Positions 1 through 9,148 of a stretch of 64,000 bases of DNA are shown here, piece after piece; the stretch's first letter is position 1, and the number at the start of each line of letters is the position of its first letter. The stretch is from Sedimentisphaerales bacterium (GTDB lineage: Bacteria; Planctomycetota; Phycisphaerae; Sedimentisphaerales; SM23-30), in assembly GCA_016928435.1 (NCBI GenBank), contig JAFGKT010000080.1, positions 1-64,000 of the forward strand. Direction: 5' to 3'. The position numbers and the translations under genes were made by a program. The notes beneath the pieces are model-generated. The model had not been told where the DNA came from, searched no databases, and saw nothing but the letters and a program-made list of their open reading frames with translations.

Positions 1-1
1 C

Positions 2-61
2 AGGGGCGGATATAGAGCACAGAGGTTTAGTCGGGAGTACAATGGGGACGGGGCGTCAGGG
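2..61 (+). repeat. R1 intergenic repeat, copy 1
   Basis: Contains GGGGCGGATATAGA, then TCGGGAGTACAATGGGGA and GGGGCGTCAGGGA. The same three blocks recur in order at 101-171 and, more diverged, near 6021-6097 and 20367-20437. Family name is local to this report. Confidence 0.6.
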
Positions 62-100
62 AGTATTTAACCGCGAAAGACGCGAAAAAAAAGAAATAGT

Positions 101-171
101 CGCCAGAGGCGGATATGAAGCAGAAGGGGATTGGTCGGGGGCCTAATGGAGACGGGGCGTCAGGGATGGTA
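101..171 (+). repeat. R1 intergenic repeat, copy 2
   Basis: Blocks GCCAGAGGCGGATATGAAG, TTGGTCGGGGGCCTAATGGA and GGGGCGTCAGGGATGG match copy 1 in order and orientation, about 100 bases downstream of it. Between the two copies lies an ACCGCGAAAGACGCGAAAA segment. Confidence 0.6.
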
Positions 172-285
172 TGCACAGCATACCCTACGTTGGGATTTGT
201 GGTGTTGATGGTTGTTGGTGATATGGTTGGGTTGCGTTTTTTGGTTGGTGGTTAGGAACTGCGATTTCCGTTCCGGGCTCTCCGC

Positions 286-345
286 TCCGTGTCGCACTTT
301 TTCTTGATTTACATTGTCGGTTTTCATAACGAAAGTTGCCTGATC
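286..345 (+). repeat. R2 intergenic repeat, copy 1 (partial)
   Basis: Carries CGCACTTTTTCTTGATTTAC followed by GGTTTTCATAACGAAAGTTG. The first block is identical in the copy at 21310-21402 and near-identical at 13768-13888. This copy lacks the internal TGCATATTTTGACGTTC block present in the other two. Confidence 0.55.
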
Positions 346-594
346 ACGCCTGGCTAATTCAAAATCCGCGATAGTCGGTGAAATCGGCGTTTTTGAAGTC
401 CCGACCCCCGTCGAAAATGCTGACGCATCCTCTACAAAGAGGCAAAGTGGAATTCTCTTGCCAAGCGGCTGTGGAGCAATAAAATAGAGTTTTTGTGAGC
501 TGGTTCACAATCTTGATCGGCTAGTTCTGCGATGATATGGGGAGAGCTACGTCGCCTTTTTAACGTAACCATTGACTCAAGAGGAGTTTGTGCT

Positions 595-1848
595 GTGCTG
601 GGATATTGGAAATACTTAGAGAATAGTGATCCGGAAATTTATGGTCTTATCCAACGCGAGGAGCATCGTCAGCAATCGATGCTGGAGATGATCGCGTCGG
701 AGAATCACGCCTCACCGGCGGTGCTGGTGGCTGCGGGCAGTTGCTTGACCAACAAATACGCTGAGGGGCTTCCCGGGCGACGCTATTACGGCGGCTGTGA
801 ACATGTTGACGATGTTGAGACCCTCGCGATCAATCGCTGCAAGAAATTGTTCGGTTGCGATCACGCCAACGTCCAACCGCACTCGGGCACCCAGGCAAAC
901 ATGGCGGTGTACTTTTCGCAATTGAAGCCGGGCGACACCGTATTGGCGATGGACCTGGCCCACGGCGGCCATTTGAGCCATGGCTTTCGACTTAACTTCA
1001 GCGGCAACTTATATAATTTTGTAAGCTACGGCGTAAAACGGGATACCGAAACGATCGATTACGATCAGATCGCGACATTAGCGAAAGAACACAAGCCGAA
1101 ACTGATTGTTTGCGGCGCCAGCGCCTATCCACGAACAATCGATTTTGAAAAGATCGCGGAAATCGCCAAAGAAAACGGCGCTAAGGTTTTGGCTGATATC
1201 GCGCATATCGCGGGGTTGGTTTGCACAGGTTTTCATATGGACCCCATTCCCTGCTGCGAATTTGTAACCAGCACAACCCACAAAACCTTACGGGGTCCAC
1301 GAGCGGGCACGGTAATGTGCAAAGCTGAATACGCGAAGTCCATCAATTCGGCGGTGTTCCCCGGTATGCAGGGCGGGCCTTTGTGTCATGTCATCGCAGC
1401 CAAGGCGGTCGCCTTCGCGGAAGCGTTACGGCCGGACTTTAAAACCTATGCCAAGCAAATAATAACGAATTGCCAGGTCCTAGCCGATGAGCTAACGAGC
1501 AAAGGGTTCAGGCTCTGTTCCGGCGGTACGGATAACCACTTGGTGCTGGTTGACCTGCGACAATACAACGCTGAACTAACCGGCGCGATGGCGGAGACTT
1601 TGCTGCATGACGCTGGGATTGTGGTAAACAAGAATTTGATTCCATACGACACGCGTTCCGCTCAAGAAACCAGCGGGGTGCGTATAGGCACGCCGGCGCT
1701 TACCACCCGCGGACTAAAAGAAGAGCATATAAAACAGATCGCCAATTGGATCGACAAAGTGCTTTCGAGCGGCGGGGACGAAAAAATTATCTCGAACGTA
1801 AGAAATGAAACCGCTGAGCTATGTCGGCAGTTTCCGATACCGGGATAA
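595..1848 (+). CDS. glyA: Serine hydroxymethyltransferase
   Basis: PLP enzyme interconverting serine and glycine with tetrahydrofolate, the main cytosolic source of one-carbon units. The family N-terminal block ([23 protein letters not shown]), the glycine-rich [13 protein letters not shown] and the PLP-lysine motif [11 protein letters not shown] (Lys about 230) are all present. The track opens at ATG 532, but GTG 595 follows AAGAGGAG by eight bases and gives 417 residues, the usual family length, so GTG is chosen. It is first in a plus-strand run; the next gene starts 73 bases downstream and is functionally unrelated. The upstream region is repeat-rich. Assignment is secure; only the start is inferred. 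Confidence 0.95.
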   Translation: MLGYWKYLENSDPEIYGLIQREEHRQQSMLEMIASENHASPAVLVAAGSCLTNKYAEGLPGRRYYGGCEHVDDVETLAINRCKKLFGCDHANVQPHSGTQANMAVYFSQLKPGDTVLAMDLAHGGHLSHGFRLNFSGNLYNFVSYGVKRDTETIDYDQIATLAKEHKPKLIVCGASAYPRTIDFEKIAEIAKENGAKVLADIAHIAGLVCTGFHMDPIPCCEFVTSTTHKTLRGPRAGTVMCKAEYAKSINSAVFPGMQGGPLCHVIAAKAVAFAEALRPDFKTYAKQIITNCQVLADELTSKGFRLCSGGTDNHLVLVDLRQYNAELTGAMAETLLHDAGIVVNKNLIPYDTRSAQETSGVRIGTPALTTRGLKEEHIKQIANWIDKVLSSGGDEKIISNVRNETAELCRQFPIPG

Positions 1849-1921
1849 TGACCGAAAGCAAAGATTTGTCAGCGTCATCAAATGTAGTGTAAGTTTTGAA
1901 TGACCATAAGGAATTGGAGCG

Positions 1922-3277
1922 TTGCAGTATCGGCCCAAACTGATGGTGTTGAGTATTGATGGTGTTCCGATCGAACTGTTGCGGCAGTTGGTCGGACAAG
2001 GGGATATGCCAAACCTGCAGCGATTGATACAGCAGTCAACACTCCGGCAAATGCGGTCGGTTCAGCCGACGGTTTCTTGTGTGGCTTGGGCCAGCTACAT
2101 GACGGGCAAAAATCCAGGCAAACATGGCATATACGGTTTTATCGATCGTAAACCGGGCAGCTATGATTTGGAGTTCCCCAACGCGAATCATTTGCAGAGT
2201 GCCAATATTTGGGAAATCCTCAGCGCAGCGGGCAAACGCGTCTTTGGGATGAACGTCTGCACCAGCTATCCGCCCCGGGCAGTGAACGGGATATTGATAG
2301 GCGGTTTCTTGTCGCCCAGTTTGGACAAAGCGACGTATCCCGGTGAGGTAGCGGAATATCTCCAATCGATCGATTATCGCCTGGATAGTGATGCTGCGTT
2401 GGCGCGACGTGATAAGAAAGCGATGCTCTACGATCTCGATCACACTTTGGATGCGAGAATGGAAGCGATGTTCCACTTCTTAGAGCAAGAGAGTTGGGAC
2501 TTTTTTCATACGCATATCATGGGCAGCGACCGGATCAACCATTTTCTTTGGGGCAAAGTACAAGAGCACGATTCGTATTTTATGCCTGCTTTCTTTCGTT
2601 ATTATCGACGGATTGATGAGGGGATCGGGAAGCTGCTGGAATATTTGGGTGATGATGTGCCTCTGCTGATTTTCAGCGACCATGGTTTTTGCAATATAAA
2701 GAAGGAAGTGATGCTTTCGCGGTATTTGGTCGAGCTAGGCTGGACCAAGTGCGCTGAGAAGGTGCAGCATCCGTTGTCGATCGAACCAGGGCAGTCGAAA
2801 GCGTATTGCATGATACCGGGGCGGATTTATGTGAATTTGAAGGGTCGTGAGCCGGGCGGGATTGTGGAGTTGGCGGATTATCAGCGGACGCGGGAACAGT
2901 TGCGTGATGATTTGCTGGCTTTACGCGATCCGGACGGCAGCGCAGCGGTGGTAAAAAAAGTAATGATGCGTGAGGAGCTTTACTGGGGCGAAGGTAAGCA
3001 GCCTACCGCCCTACCGCCTGAGGATGTCGGCCAAGCTGCTGGAGCATTTGGCAAGGGACCGGACCTTGTGGCGATTCCGCATGATGGCTACGATTTAAAG
3101 CTGGGCTTGGCGGGGACAGACGTGTTCGTCAAAACCGAACTGGAAGGAATGCATACATACGACAACGCTTTTATGGTAGCGAGAGACGTGCCGCTGTCTG
3201 AGAATTTGGATATCACCATGGTTGCCAAGGCGATATTACAGCGATTGGAAGTTGATGTGCCTGCGGATTTGGACTGA
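1922..3277 (+). CDS. Alkaline-phosphatase-superfamily phosphodiesterase, Ser nucleophile
   Basis: Belongs to the type I phosphodiesterase/nucleotide pyrophosphatase group of the alkaline phosphatase superfamily. The metal-ligand Asp is in SIDGVP (about residue 12), the nucleophile segment is PTVSCVAWASYMTG with GKNPGKHGIYGF behind it, and the second metal motif is FSDHGF (about 255). Most relatives have Thr at the nucleophile position; here it aligns with Ser52. No signal peptide or membrane segment is obvious. Start is TTG, supported by AAGGA nine bases upstream. Substrate cannot be read from sequence. A second homologue lies at 7479-9074, on the other side of cysD-cysN, hinting that both act with sulfate or nucleotide metabolism of a surface glycan (inference). 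Confidence 0.8.
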   Translation: MQYRPKLMVLSIDGVPIELLRQLVGQGDMPNLQRLIQQSTLRQMRSVQPTVSCVAWASYMTGKNPGKHGIYGFIDRKPGSYDLEFPNANHLQSANIWEILSAAGKRVFGMNVCTSYPPRAVNGILIGGFLSPSLDKATYPGEVAEYLQSIDYRLDSDAALARRDKKAMLYDLDHTLDARMEAMFHFLEQESWDFFHTHIMGSDRINHFLWGKVQEHDSYFMPAFFRYYRRIDEGIGKLLEYLGDDVPLLIFSDHGFCNIKKEVMLSRYLVELGWTKCAEKVQHPLSIEPGQSKAYCMIPGRIYVNLKGREPGGIVELADYQRTREQLRDDLLALRDPDGSAAVVKKVMMREELYWGEGKQPTALPPEDVGQAAGAFGKGPDLVAIPHDGYDLKLGLAGTDVFVKTELEGMHTYDNAFMVARDVPLSENLDITMVAKAILQRLEVDVPADLD

Positions 3278-3295
3278 TAAACTGGAGGAGTTTAT

Positions 3296-4417
3296 ATGGC
3301 AAAAGATATTCATAGTGAAGCATTTCCAGATGAGACAAAGCTTAAACTAGAGATATTTAGAGACTATACGAAACAGTGGTTACCAGTATTCCTGTCTAGC
3401 AGAACCAGGTCCTTTCATTCAGTTAACATATTCGATTTTTTTGCCGGGCCAGGCAGAGACACAGAAGGCCAACCTGGCTCCCCTCTTATACTTCTTGAAG
3501 AGGTGAAGAAGTACCTCAATGATCCAAAGCTACCTCATGCAAAAGGCGTTAAAGTCCGTCTATTCTATAGTGATTCTGATAGTAAAAAAATACTTCGGCT
3601 AAAGGAAGAGCTAGATAAGGCAGACAAACAGAATATTGAAATTGAAACATCACCCCTAGACTTCAAAGAAGCATTTAAGAAAGAGCGAGATACACTGCGA
3701 TCGCGGTCTAACGCCAACTTGATTATTTTGGATCAATACGGAGTTAAGCAAGTGACACCAGAGATATTTCAAACGCTCATTCAATTGCCTTCCACGGATT
3801 TTATGTTTTTTATAGCATCTTCTTTTATAAAACGATTTATCAAGACAAATGAACTTGGACAACATTTTCCTGATATATCTTCGGAGGAAATTGAAGGTAT
3901 TCCAGCCAAAGAAATGCATCGCTTTATCTGCAACCATTACCAAAGATCAGTGCCCCAAAACATAGAGTTTTATCTTGCCCCTTTTTCTATCCAAAAAGGC
4001 GCGAATTACTATGGCATAATCTTTGGCACACATATTCTGTTGGGGTTGGATAAGTTTCTTTCGGTTTGTTGGAACAAAGACAAGATTTCCGGACAAGCTA
4101 ATTACAACATTGACAATGATATACAATGGGGCAATCAACTTGCTCTCGGATTTGCTGAAGAATCCACAAAAGAAAGCGGTTTAGCAGAAGATTTAATGTC
4201 ATTTCTCTCCAGTGGTCGAAGAAACAATAACGAGTTATACAAGTTCACATTGGAGCATGGCTGTCTGCCAAAACACACTGGAAAGATACTGAAACAATGG
4301 TCAGAGGAAGGTCACTTGAAGGTATATCCTGAAAACATCAAGAAAGGCGCCTATTATCTCAGTTGGGAATACTATAAGAAAAAGGAAATCAAAGCCAAAT
4401 TCGAGGTTGTAAAATGA
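3296..4417 (+). CDS. tcmP: Three-Cys-motif partner protein, TcmP family
   Basis: Resembles the TcmP family, defined by constant pairing with a three-cysteine-motif protein of the Gp37/Gp68 type, which is indeed the next gene. The N-terminal half has the family signature IFDFFAGPGRD followed by GSPLILLEEV (residues about 45-65), a Rossmann/methyltransferase-like nucleotide-binding start; a later NLIILDQYG strand fits the same fold. The C-terminal third looks like a winged-helix region (inference). It has a strong GGAGGAG site, starts 18 bases after the phosphodiesterase and overlaps the next gene by four bases (ATGA). The DNA is visibly more AT-rich than its neighbours, suggesting transfer. 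Biochemical function is not established; a role in phage defence or nucleic-acid modification is only inference. Confidence 0.8.
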   Translation: MAKDIHSEAFPDETKLKLEIFRDYTKQWLPVFLSSRTRSFHSVNIFDFFAGPGRDTEGQPGSPLILLEEVKKYLNDPKLPHAKGVKVRLFYSDSDSKKILRLKEELDKADKQNIEIETSPLDFKEAFKKERDTLRSRSNANLIILDQYGVKQVTPEIFQTLIQLPSTDFMFFIASSFIKRFIKTNELGQHFPDISSEEIEGIPAKEMHRFICNHYQRSVPQNIEFYLAPFSIQKGANYYGIIFGTHILLGLDKFLSVCWNKDKISGQANYNIDNDIQWGNQLALGFAEESTKESGLAEDLMSFLSSGRRNNNELYKFTLEHGCLPKHTGKILKQWSEEGHLKVYPENIKKGAYYLSWEYYKKKEIKAKFEVVK

Positions 4418-5142
4418 AGAAATCACGTATTGAATGGACCGAATCAACCTGGAATCCTGTAACAGGCTGCACCAAAATCAGTACCGGGTGCCTCAACTGC
4501 TATGCTGAGCGCATGGCTAAGCGATTGCAGGCTATGAACCAGCCCAATTACCGTAATGGTTTTGAAGTAACCTGTCATCCCCATGCCTTGGACATACCGC
4601 TCCGGTGGAAAAAACCCCAAGTAATTTTCGTCAATTCCATGAGTGATTTATTTCACAAGGAAATACCCGACGATTTCATTTTTGATGTTTTCAATGTAAT
4701 GAATGTCGCGAAACAGCACGCATTTCAAGTATTGACAAAACGCGCCGAAAGGCTAGCCCAGCTGTCGCCGGGCCTGCCCTGGCAAGATAATATTTGGATG
4801 GGAGTAACGGTTGAATCATCCGCACATAAATATCGCATAGATTATTTACGTTATACCGGAGCCCGCATAAAGTTTCTGTCATTAGAGCCACTTCTAGATG
4901 ATCTAGGTGAGCTTAACCTGAGTGGTATTGACTGGGTGATTGTGGGTGGAGAATCCGGGCCTGGCGCCAGACCGATCCAAATCGATTGGGTAAGAAATGT
5001 GAGACAACAGTGTATAGATGCAGATGTGCCATTCTTTTTCAAACAGTGGGGTGGAACCAACAAAAAGAAGAATGGAAGAATCTTAGAAGGACGCACATGG
5101 GATGAGATGCCATCCGGTTTCAATCAAGATGCGTATGTATGA
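4414..5142 (+). CDS. Phage Gp37/Gp68-like (DUF5131) three-Cys-motif protein
   Basis: Matches the phage Gp37/Gp68 family (DUF5131). The opening IEWTESTWNPVTGC and the spaced cysteines in GCTKISTGCLNCYAERMAKR form the three-cysteine motif that names its TcmP partner. The cysteine set suggests a metal or iron-sulfur site related to radical-SAM proteins, with different spacing. Other family blocks are IFVNSMSDLFH, FQVLTKRAERL, WMGVTVES, WVIVGGESGPGARP and the C-terminal FFFKQWGG. Length (242) is typical. Its ATG overlaps the tcmP stop, so the two are translationally coupled. cysD follows after 29 bases. Family membership is firm; substrate and reaction are unknown. Confidence 0.88.
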   Translation: MKKSRIEWTESTWNPVTGCTKISTGCLNCYAERMAKRLQAMNQPNYRNGFEVTCHPHALDIPLRWKKPQVIFVNSMSDLFHKEIPDDFIFDVFNVMNVAKQHAFQVLTKRAERLAQLSPGLPWQDNIWMGVTVESSAHKYRIDYLRYTGARIKFLSLEPLLDDLGELNLSGIDWVIVGGESGPGARPIQIDWVRNVRQQCIDADVPFFFKQWGGTNKKKNGRILEGRTWDEMPSGFNQDAYV

Positions 5143-5171
5143 TTTACAGAACTTAAGGGCTTTGAAGTAAT

Positions 5172-5969
5172 ATGGACCGATTAGACGAATTAGAGAATCA
5201 GAGTATTTATATTATACGCGAGGCGTATTACCATTATCGCAATTTGGCGTTGTTGTGGTCGGTAGGTAAAGATTCTACGACGCTGGTTTGGCTATGCCGC
5301 AAGGCGTTTTTGGGGAAGATTCCTATCCCGGCTTTGCACATTGACACGGGCTATAAGTTTCCGGAGATGTACAAGTTCAGGGATGAGTACGGCAAGAAAT
5401 GGGGCTTGAAGGTTGTGGTTGCGAGAAACGAAGAAGCGATCGCGGCTGGTATGGGGCCAACGAAGAAGTTGGAATGCTGCAACGCGCTCAAGACCGAAGG
5501 TTTGAAAAAAGCCATCGCTCAGCATCACTTTAGTGCTTTACTTTTGGGCATTCGTCGGGATGAACATGGCATTCGAGCGAAAGAAAGGTATTTTTCGCCA
5601 AGGAACCAAGAATTTAAGTGGAACTATCAGGATCAGCCGCCCGAGCTGTGGGACCAATACAAAAGCCAAGCAGAAGAAGGTACGCATATCCGCGTGCATC
5701 CTCTGCTGCACTGGACAGAAAAGGATATTTGGTACTACATTCGGCGGGAGAATATTCCAATTACGGATTTGTATTTCGCCAAGAACGGCAAACGCTATCG
5801 CAGTATCGGCTGTGTACCCTGCTGCAGCCCCGTGAATTCGGATGCGGACACCATCGATAAAATAATTGAAGAACTAGAGAGTACGAATACTTCGGAACGA
5901 GCCGGTCGAGCACAGGATAAGGAAGACACTTATACCATGCAGAAACTTCGGGCATTGGGTTATATGTAA
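5172..5969 (+). CDS. cysD: Sulfate adenylyltransferase subunit 2 (CysD)
   Basis: Catalytic subunit of ATP sulfurylase, forming APS from sulfate and ATP, driven by the CysN GTPase. The PP-loop is SVGKDSTTLVWL (about residue 30), with Val where many have Gly. Downstream family blocks include HIDTGYKFPEMY, GIRRDEHGIRAKERYFSPR, HPLLHWTEKDIWYYI and SERAGRAQDKEDTY. The C-terminal KLRALGYM matches the usual basic tail ending in GY. At 265 residues it is slightly shorter than the E. coli protein. The ribosome site is weak. cysN begins 206 bases later, after an R1-type repeat. No cysH, cysC or sulfotransferase is present here, so assimilation versus sulfation cannot be decided. Confidence 0.95.
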   Translation: MDRLDELENQSIYIIREAYYHYRNLALLWSVGKDSTTLVWLCRKAFLGKIPIPALHIDTGYKFPEMYKFRDEYGKKWGLKVVVARNEEAIAAGMGPTKKLECCNALKTEGLKKAIAQHHFSALLLGIRRDEHGIRAKERYFSPRNQEFKWNYQDQPPELWDQYKSQAEEGTHIRVHPLLHWTEKDIWYYIRRENIPITDLYFAKNGKRYRSIGCVPCCSPVNSDADTIDKIIEELESTNTSERAGRAQDKEDTYTMQKLRALGYM

Positions 5970-5974
5970 TCACC

Positions 5975-6003
5975 GTAAGCGTTCACATTAAAGAAAAGCG
6001 GCG
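5975..6003 (+). repeat. GTAAGCGTTCAC module, copy 1
   Basis: GTAAGCGTTCACATTAAAG followed by AAAAGCGGCG begins six bases after the cysD stop. Close copies start at 7420, 20176 and 24593. The module runs straight into an R1 copy here. Confidence 0.6.
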
Positions 6004-6020
6004 CATTGACACTAATATTC

Positions 6021-6097
6021 GCGAATATGGCTGCCAGGGGAGAACTCGAAAGTACAAGAAGTTTGGTCTGTAGTACAATGAAGGTTATTAGGTCAGG
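6021..6097 (+). repeat. R1 intergenic repeat, copy 3
   Basis: GAATATGGCTGCCAGGGG, GTCTGTAGTACAATGAAGG and TTAGGTCAGGGA reproduce the R1 block order between cysD and cysN. A short R3-like stretch (GCTTACACTCGCGGCTCTGA) follows at about 6111. Confidence 0.5.
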
Positions 6098-6175
6098 GAA
6101 TTAATCCGGTCGCTTACACTCGCGGCTCTGATTGGTATGCAGGAAGTATTATAAAAACGAAAGAATAAGACAGCT

Positions 6176-7411
6176 ATGCGTGAGAATTTGCATTTTGTGG
6201 TTGTTGGGCACGTGGACCACGGTAAGAGTACGTTGATCGGTCGGTTGTTGTATGACACGAATTCTTTGCCGCCTGACAAGATGGAAGAAGTGCGCAAGAT
6301 GAGCAAGGAATATCAAGGGCAACCGGAATTCGCCTTTGTTATGGACCATCTCGAAGAAGAACGCAATCAGCGGATTACGATTGATACCGCTCAGATATTC
6401 TTCAGTACCGATAGCCGGGATTATGTTATCATCGACGCACCGGGTCACAAACAGTTTCTCAAGAATATGATCACCGGTGCCAGTCAGGCGGAAGCGGCGT
6501 TATTGCTGATTGACGCTCAAGAGGGCTTACGCGAGCAGACCCACCGCCATGCCTATATGCTGAGCTTGCTGGGATTGCGGCAAATTGTGGTGATAGTGAA
6601 CAAGATGGATTTGGTGGGATACGACCAGCAACGTTACAATGAAATACGCGAGCAGATAACAAAACGCTTGGCGGAGTTTTCCCTGGAGCCGATGATGGTG
6701 ATACCGATCTCGGCAAGAATGGGCGATAATGTGGCACAATTGGGCGAGAACCTCTCTTGGTACAAAGGTGATACCTTGTTGGGCTCGCTGGATAAGCTTC
6801 GTTGTATTCGTCAAGGTAACGAAGGCCCCGTACGATTCCCGGTGCAGGATGTGTACGAAATGGATGGCCAAGATATATTGGTCGGTCGGGTGGCGTCGGG
6901 AGTTTTGCATAAGGGAGATCAAGTGCTGTTTCGGCCCAGCGATACGGCCGCGGTCATCGAACAGATCAAAGTATTGGATGGAGAACTAGACAGCGCCGAC
7001 GCGGGTAAATCGATCGGCCTGGTAGTGAAATCGGATAAAAATGGAAAAACCATCAAGCGAGGTCAAGTGGCTTGTCCATCCACCGACAACCAGCCGCGAG
7101 TCTTAAGTGATTTTTCAGCTTCGGTGTTTTGGATGAGCGAACAACCGTTAAAGTTGGGCGACAAGCTGGACCTCAAGTGCGCGACCCAGCAAGTACCATG
7201 TAAGATCAGCAAAATCACCAATCGTTTGGATTCTTCGAGCCTGGATTTGTTGGCAGAAGATGCTCAAGAATTGTGCGATACCGAAGTGGCGCAACTCACC
7301 ATCGAAACCGAACAGCCAATCTGTCTCGATGCTCATGAGTCAATAGCTGAATTAGGCCAATTCGTGCTGATGCGCAACAACGATACAATCGGCGGCGGCG
7401 TGGTACACTAA
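6176..7411 (+). CDS. cysN: Sulfate adenylyltransferase subunit 1, GTPase (CysN)
   Basis: GTPase subunit that couples GTP hydrolysis to APS synthesis by CysD. It is an elongation-factor-type G protein: G1 [10 protein letters not shown] (about residue 11), G3 DAPGHKQF, G4 NKMDLVGY, then two beta-barrel domains. The switch I block [13 protein letters not shown] is typical of CysN. At 411 residues it ends after the barrels, so the APS kinase (CysC) domain fused in some CysN/C proteins is absent. It follows cysD on the same strand with a repeat-filled 206-base gap, so it may have its own promoter. It converges with the minus-strand phosphodiesterase gene. The ribosome site is weak, but the start matches the family N-terminus. 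Confidence 0.94.
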   Translation: MRENLHFVVVGHVDHGKSTLIGRLLYDTNSLPPDKMEEVRKMSKEYQGQPEFAFVMDHLEEERNQRITIDTAQIFFSTDSRDYVIIDAPGHKQFLKNMITGASQAEAALLLIDAQEGLREQTHRHAYMLSLLGLRQIVVIVNKMDLVGYDQQRYNEIREQITKRLAEFSLEPMMVIPISARMGDNVAQLGENLSWYKGDTLLGSLDKLRCIRQGNEGPVRFPVQDVYEMDGQDILVGRVASGVLHKGDQVLFRPSDTAAVIEQIKVLDGELDSADAGKSIGLVVKSDKNGKTIKRGQVACPSTDNQPRVLSDFSASVFWMSEQPLKLGDKLDLKCATQQVPCKISKITNRLDSSSLDLLAEDAQELCDTEVAQLTIETEQPICLDAHESIAELGQFVLMRNNDTIGGGVVH

Positions 7412-7419
7412 GAACATCG

Positions 7420-7470
7420 GTAAGCTTTTACAATAAAGAGAAGCGGCGAATCGTGCGTCAGGGATGGTGG
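7420..7470 (+). repeat. GTAAGCGTTCAC module, copy 2, with R1 tail
   Basis: GTAAGCTTTTACAATAAAGA and AGCGGCGAATCG follow the cysN stop, joined directly to GCGTCAGGGATGGTGGGC, the end block of R1. The joining suggests the two modules belong to one larger mosaic unit. Confidence 0.5.
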
Positions 7471-7478
7471 GCATGGGA

Positions 7479-9074
7479 TTACATATATCCCAAGTCGTTT
7501 AGGCGTTTTTCGATATCGGCTTGTTCTTCGGTGGAATAATCTGTGATTCGGCCTCCACGCTCGTAACCATCGCTGTACGTTATCTCAGGGAAAGACGTAA
7601 ACGCCTTAACCATTGGTCTTCCATCCATATTCTTCGGCACCGCCAGGCCTAATGACGCCAACACCGTTGGAGCGATATCCACAATTTCCGCGTCCAATTG
7701 CTTGCCTGAAGCGACATTGGGACCGTGAACAACATAGACTCCCGCTCGACTGTGGGTACCCATAAGGGAAATTGGATCGCTGTCTTGGGCGGGTCGCGTA
7801 ATCACTTTGTCAGAGTGCGGGCTCAGTTGGCTGAAAACCCCCTCTTTGCAGTTGACAACCAGGTCGGGCATGCCCTGGTCCTCGGTGGGGCCGAACATCT
7901 CAGAACCCGTCTTGACTTCAGTAACCAACGACAAATCGCTGCCAGGACCCAAATCCGCTAAGATTTCGTCGGTCAGTTTTTTCGCCAGGGTCGCTCGCTG
8001 GGTCTCAGTCCCATTCAGATAGATCAGCCCCGACATAGACCCTACAGCAAAGGCTGAAGTCTTCTCCATGTCCAATACCATCTGCAGATAGGCCAGAAAC
8101 TCCTCGGCGCTATAAGCTTTGTTGCGCAGCTTCAATTTGCCGTACAATCGCGCCATCCATTTCAGCGGCGGCAGCCAACGTTTCATACTCTCTTTGACAG
8201 CCTTCGCTTTGCTTCGCGGGGGCTGCTTCAAATGTAAATATCCCTTTTGCTTTAACCAAACATTAAGAAACACAAAATGCTCAAGCCTACAAAAACCGTG
8301 ATCTGAAACAATCATCGTGACAACTTCCGGTCCCGCGGCTTGAAGCAACTGCCCGATGACATCATCACAAGCACGATAAAAACGTAATACCTCTTGACGG
8401 TTTTCCGGATGATGGCCGACTGCTGCAGGGTCCAACGCTGACCACAAATGATGCTGAACCCGATCAGTACTCTGCATCTGGTAACAGAAAATATCCCAAT
8501 CGAAATCCCGCATCAATCGCAGTCCAACTCGCGCTCTGGTCTTCTCCGCAGCAATCTGCTGATCTACAAAAGCCCGCACAGTTTTGACCGGAGTTGTATC
8601 GACAATACGATATCCCGATTCGGGGGCAATGTATTTAACATACGCTTCGGCTGGGTGTACGGTGTCCGCGGATAAACCGGGACAAAGCAAACCGGGGATG
8701 ACCACTCCGTTCACTTTAGGCGGCGGTGAAGTTACCGGCATGTTCAGACTTACGACCGACTTGCCCCCTTGGTCAGCCAACTCCCACAGGCTGGGCAACG
8801 CGATATTGCTGAAGCTGTTGAGGAAAATCTGTTTGCGTATGCGATCATAACCGTGGAACGAATAAACCCTGGTTTTGCCCGGCTGCGCGCCTGTCATGAA
8901 CGAAGACCAAGCCGGCGCCGTCGTAAAAGGGATAACGCTCCGTAAGTTACCGCTGCAACCTTCAGCCACCAATCGAGCCAGATTAGGCATAACACCTTGC
9001 TCAAGAAAAGCGCGTCCTATCGACCAGGTGAAACCATCCAGGCCAATCAATACTATTTTGCGTCTATCGCTCAT
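7479..9074 (-). CDS. Alkaline-phosphatase-superfamily phosphodiesterase, Thr nucleophile
   Basis: Second type I phosphodiesterase/nucleotide pyrophosphatase homologue. It has the metal-ligand Asp in IGLDGFTW (about residue 13), nucleophile segment PFTTAPAWSSFMTG with Thr52 in the canonical position, and VSDHGFCRLEHF about 250-260. It is longer (531 residues) than the homologue at 1922 and has a basic insert near residue 300. The C-terminus ends KRLNDLGYM, like the tails of many sulfatase-family proteins. No signal peptide is obvious. It is the last gene of a minus-strand run with the flippase, GT39-like and sulfatase-like genes, so a role in surface glycan synthesis or tailoring is plausible (inference). 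Confidence 0.8.
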   Translation of the reverse strand: MSDRRKIVLIGLDGFTWSIGRAFLEQGVMPNLARLVAEGCSGNLRSVIPFTTAPAWSSFMTGAQPGKTRVYSFHGYDRIRKQIFLNSFSNIALPSLWELADQGGKSVVSLNMPVTSPPPKVNGVVIPGLLCPGLSADTVHPAEAYVKYIAPESGYRIVDTTPVKTVRAFVDQQIAAEKTRARVGLRLMRDFDWDIFCYQMQSTDRVQHHLWSALDPAAVGHHPENRQEVLRFYRACDDVIGQLLQAAGPEVVTMIVSDHGFCRLEHFVFLNVWLKQKGYLHLKQPPRSKAKAVKESMKRWLPPLKWMARLYGKLKLRNKAYSAEEFLAYLQMVLDMEKTSAFAVGSMSGLIYLNGTETQRATLAKKLTDEILADLGPGSDLSLVTEVKTGSEMFGPTEDQGMPDLVVNCKEGVFSQLSPHSDKVITRPAQDSDPISLMGTHSRAGVYVVHGPNVASGKQLDAEIVDIAPTVLASLGLAVPKNMDGRPMVKAFTSFPEITYSDGYERGGRITDYSTEEQADIEKRLNDLGYM

Positions 9075-9148
9075 GATATGTGATATTACCCAACATCTAC
9101 TTCAAAAAAACCTAAACTAAGTTAAGATACCATTCATCACCAAGACTC

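Larger units (their letters stand above)
1..594. other. Intergenic region, repeat-filled, upstream of glyA
   Basis: No credible gene is seen. Two tandem R1 repeat copies occupy the first 170 bases. Then comes a GT-rich stretch (TTGGTTGGTGG) resembling the degenerate tandem units near 24.7 kb, and an R2 copy at about 286-345. The last 150 bases before glyA hold short inverted repeats such as CCTCTACAAAGAGG and are probably the glyA leader. I could not match that leader to a glycine, SAH or THF riboswitch. Confidence 0.6.

Noticed and set aside
5172-7411. DNA phosphorothioation system based on a CysD-like PP-loop protein and the neighbouring TcmP cassette
   Set aside because: CysD and CysN carry the full ATP-sulfurylase motifs, and no dnd- or ssp-type genes are present.
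5940-9074. Shared C-terminal tail LGYM/LGYL in CysD, the phosphodiesterase and the sulfatase-like protein as a common sorting tag
   Set aside because: The CysD tail is a family trait and similar tails are common in sulfatases; likely coincidence.
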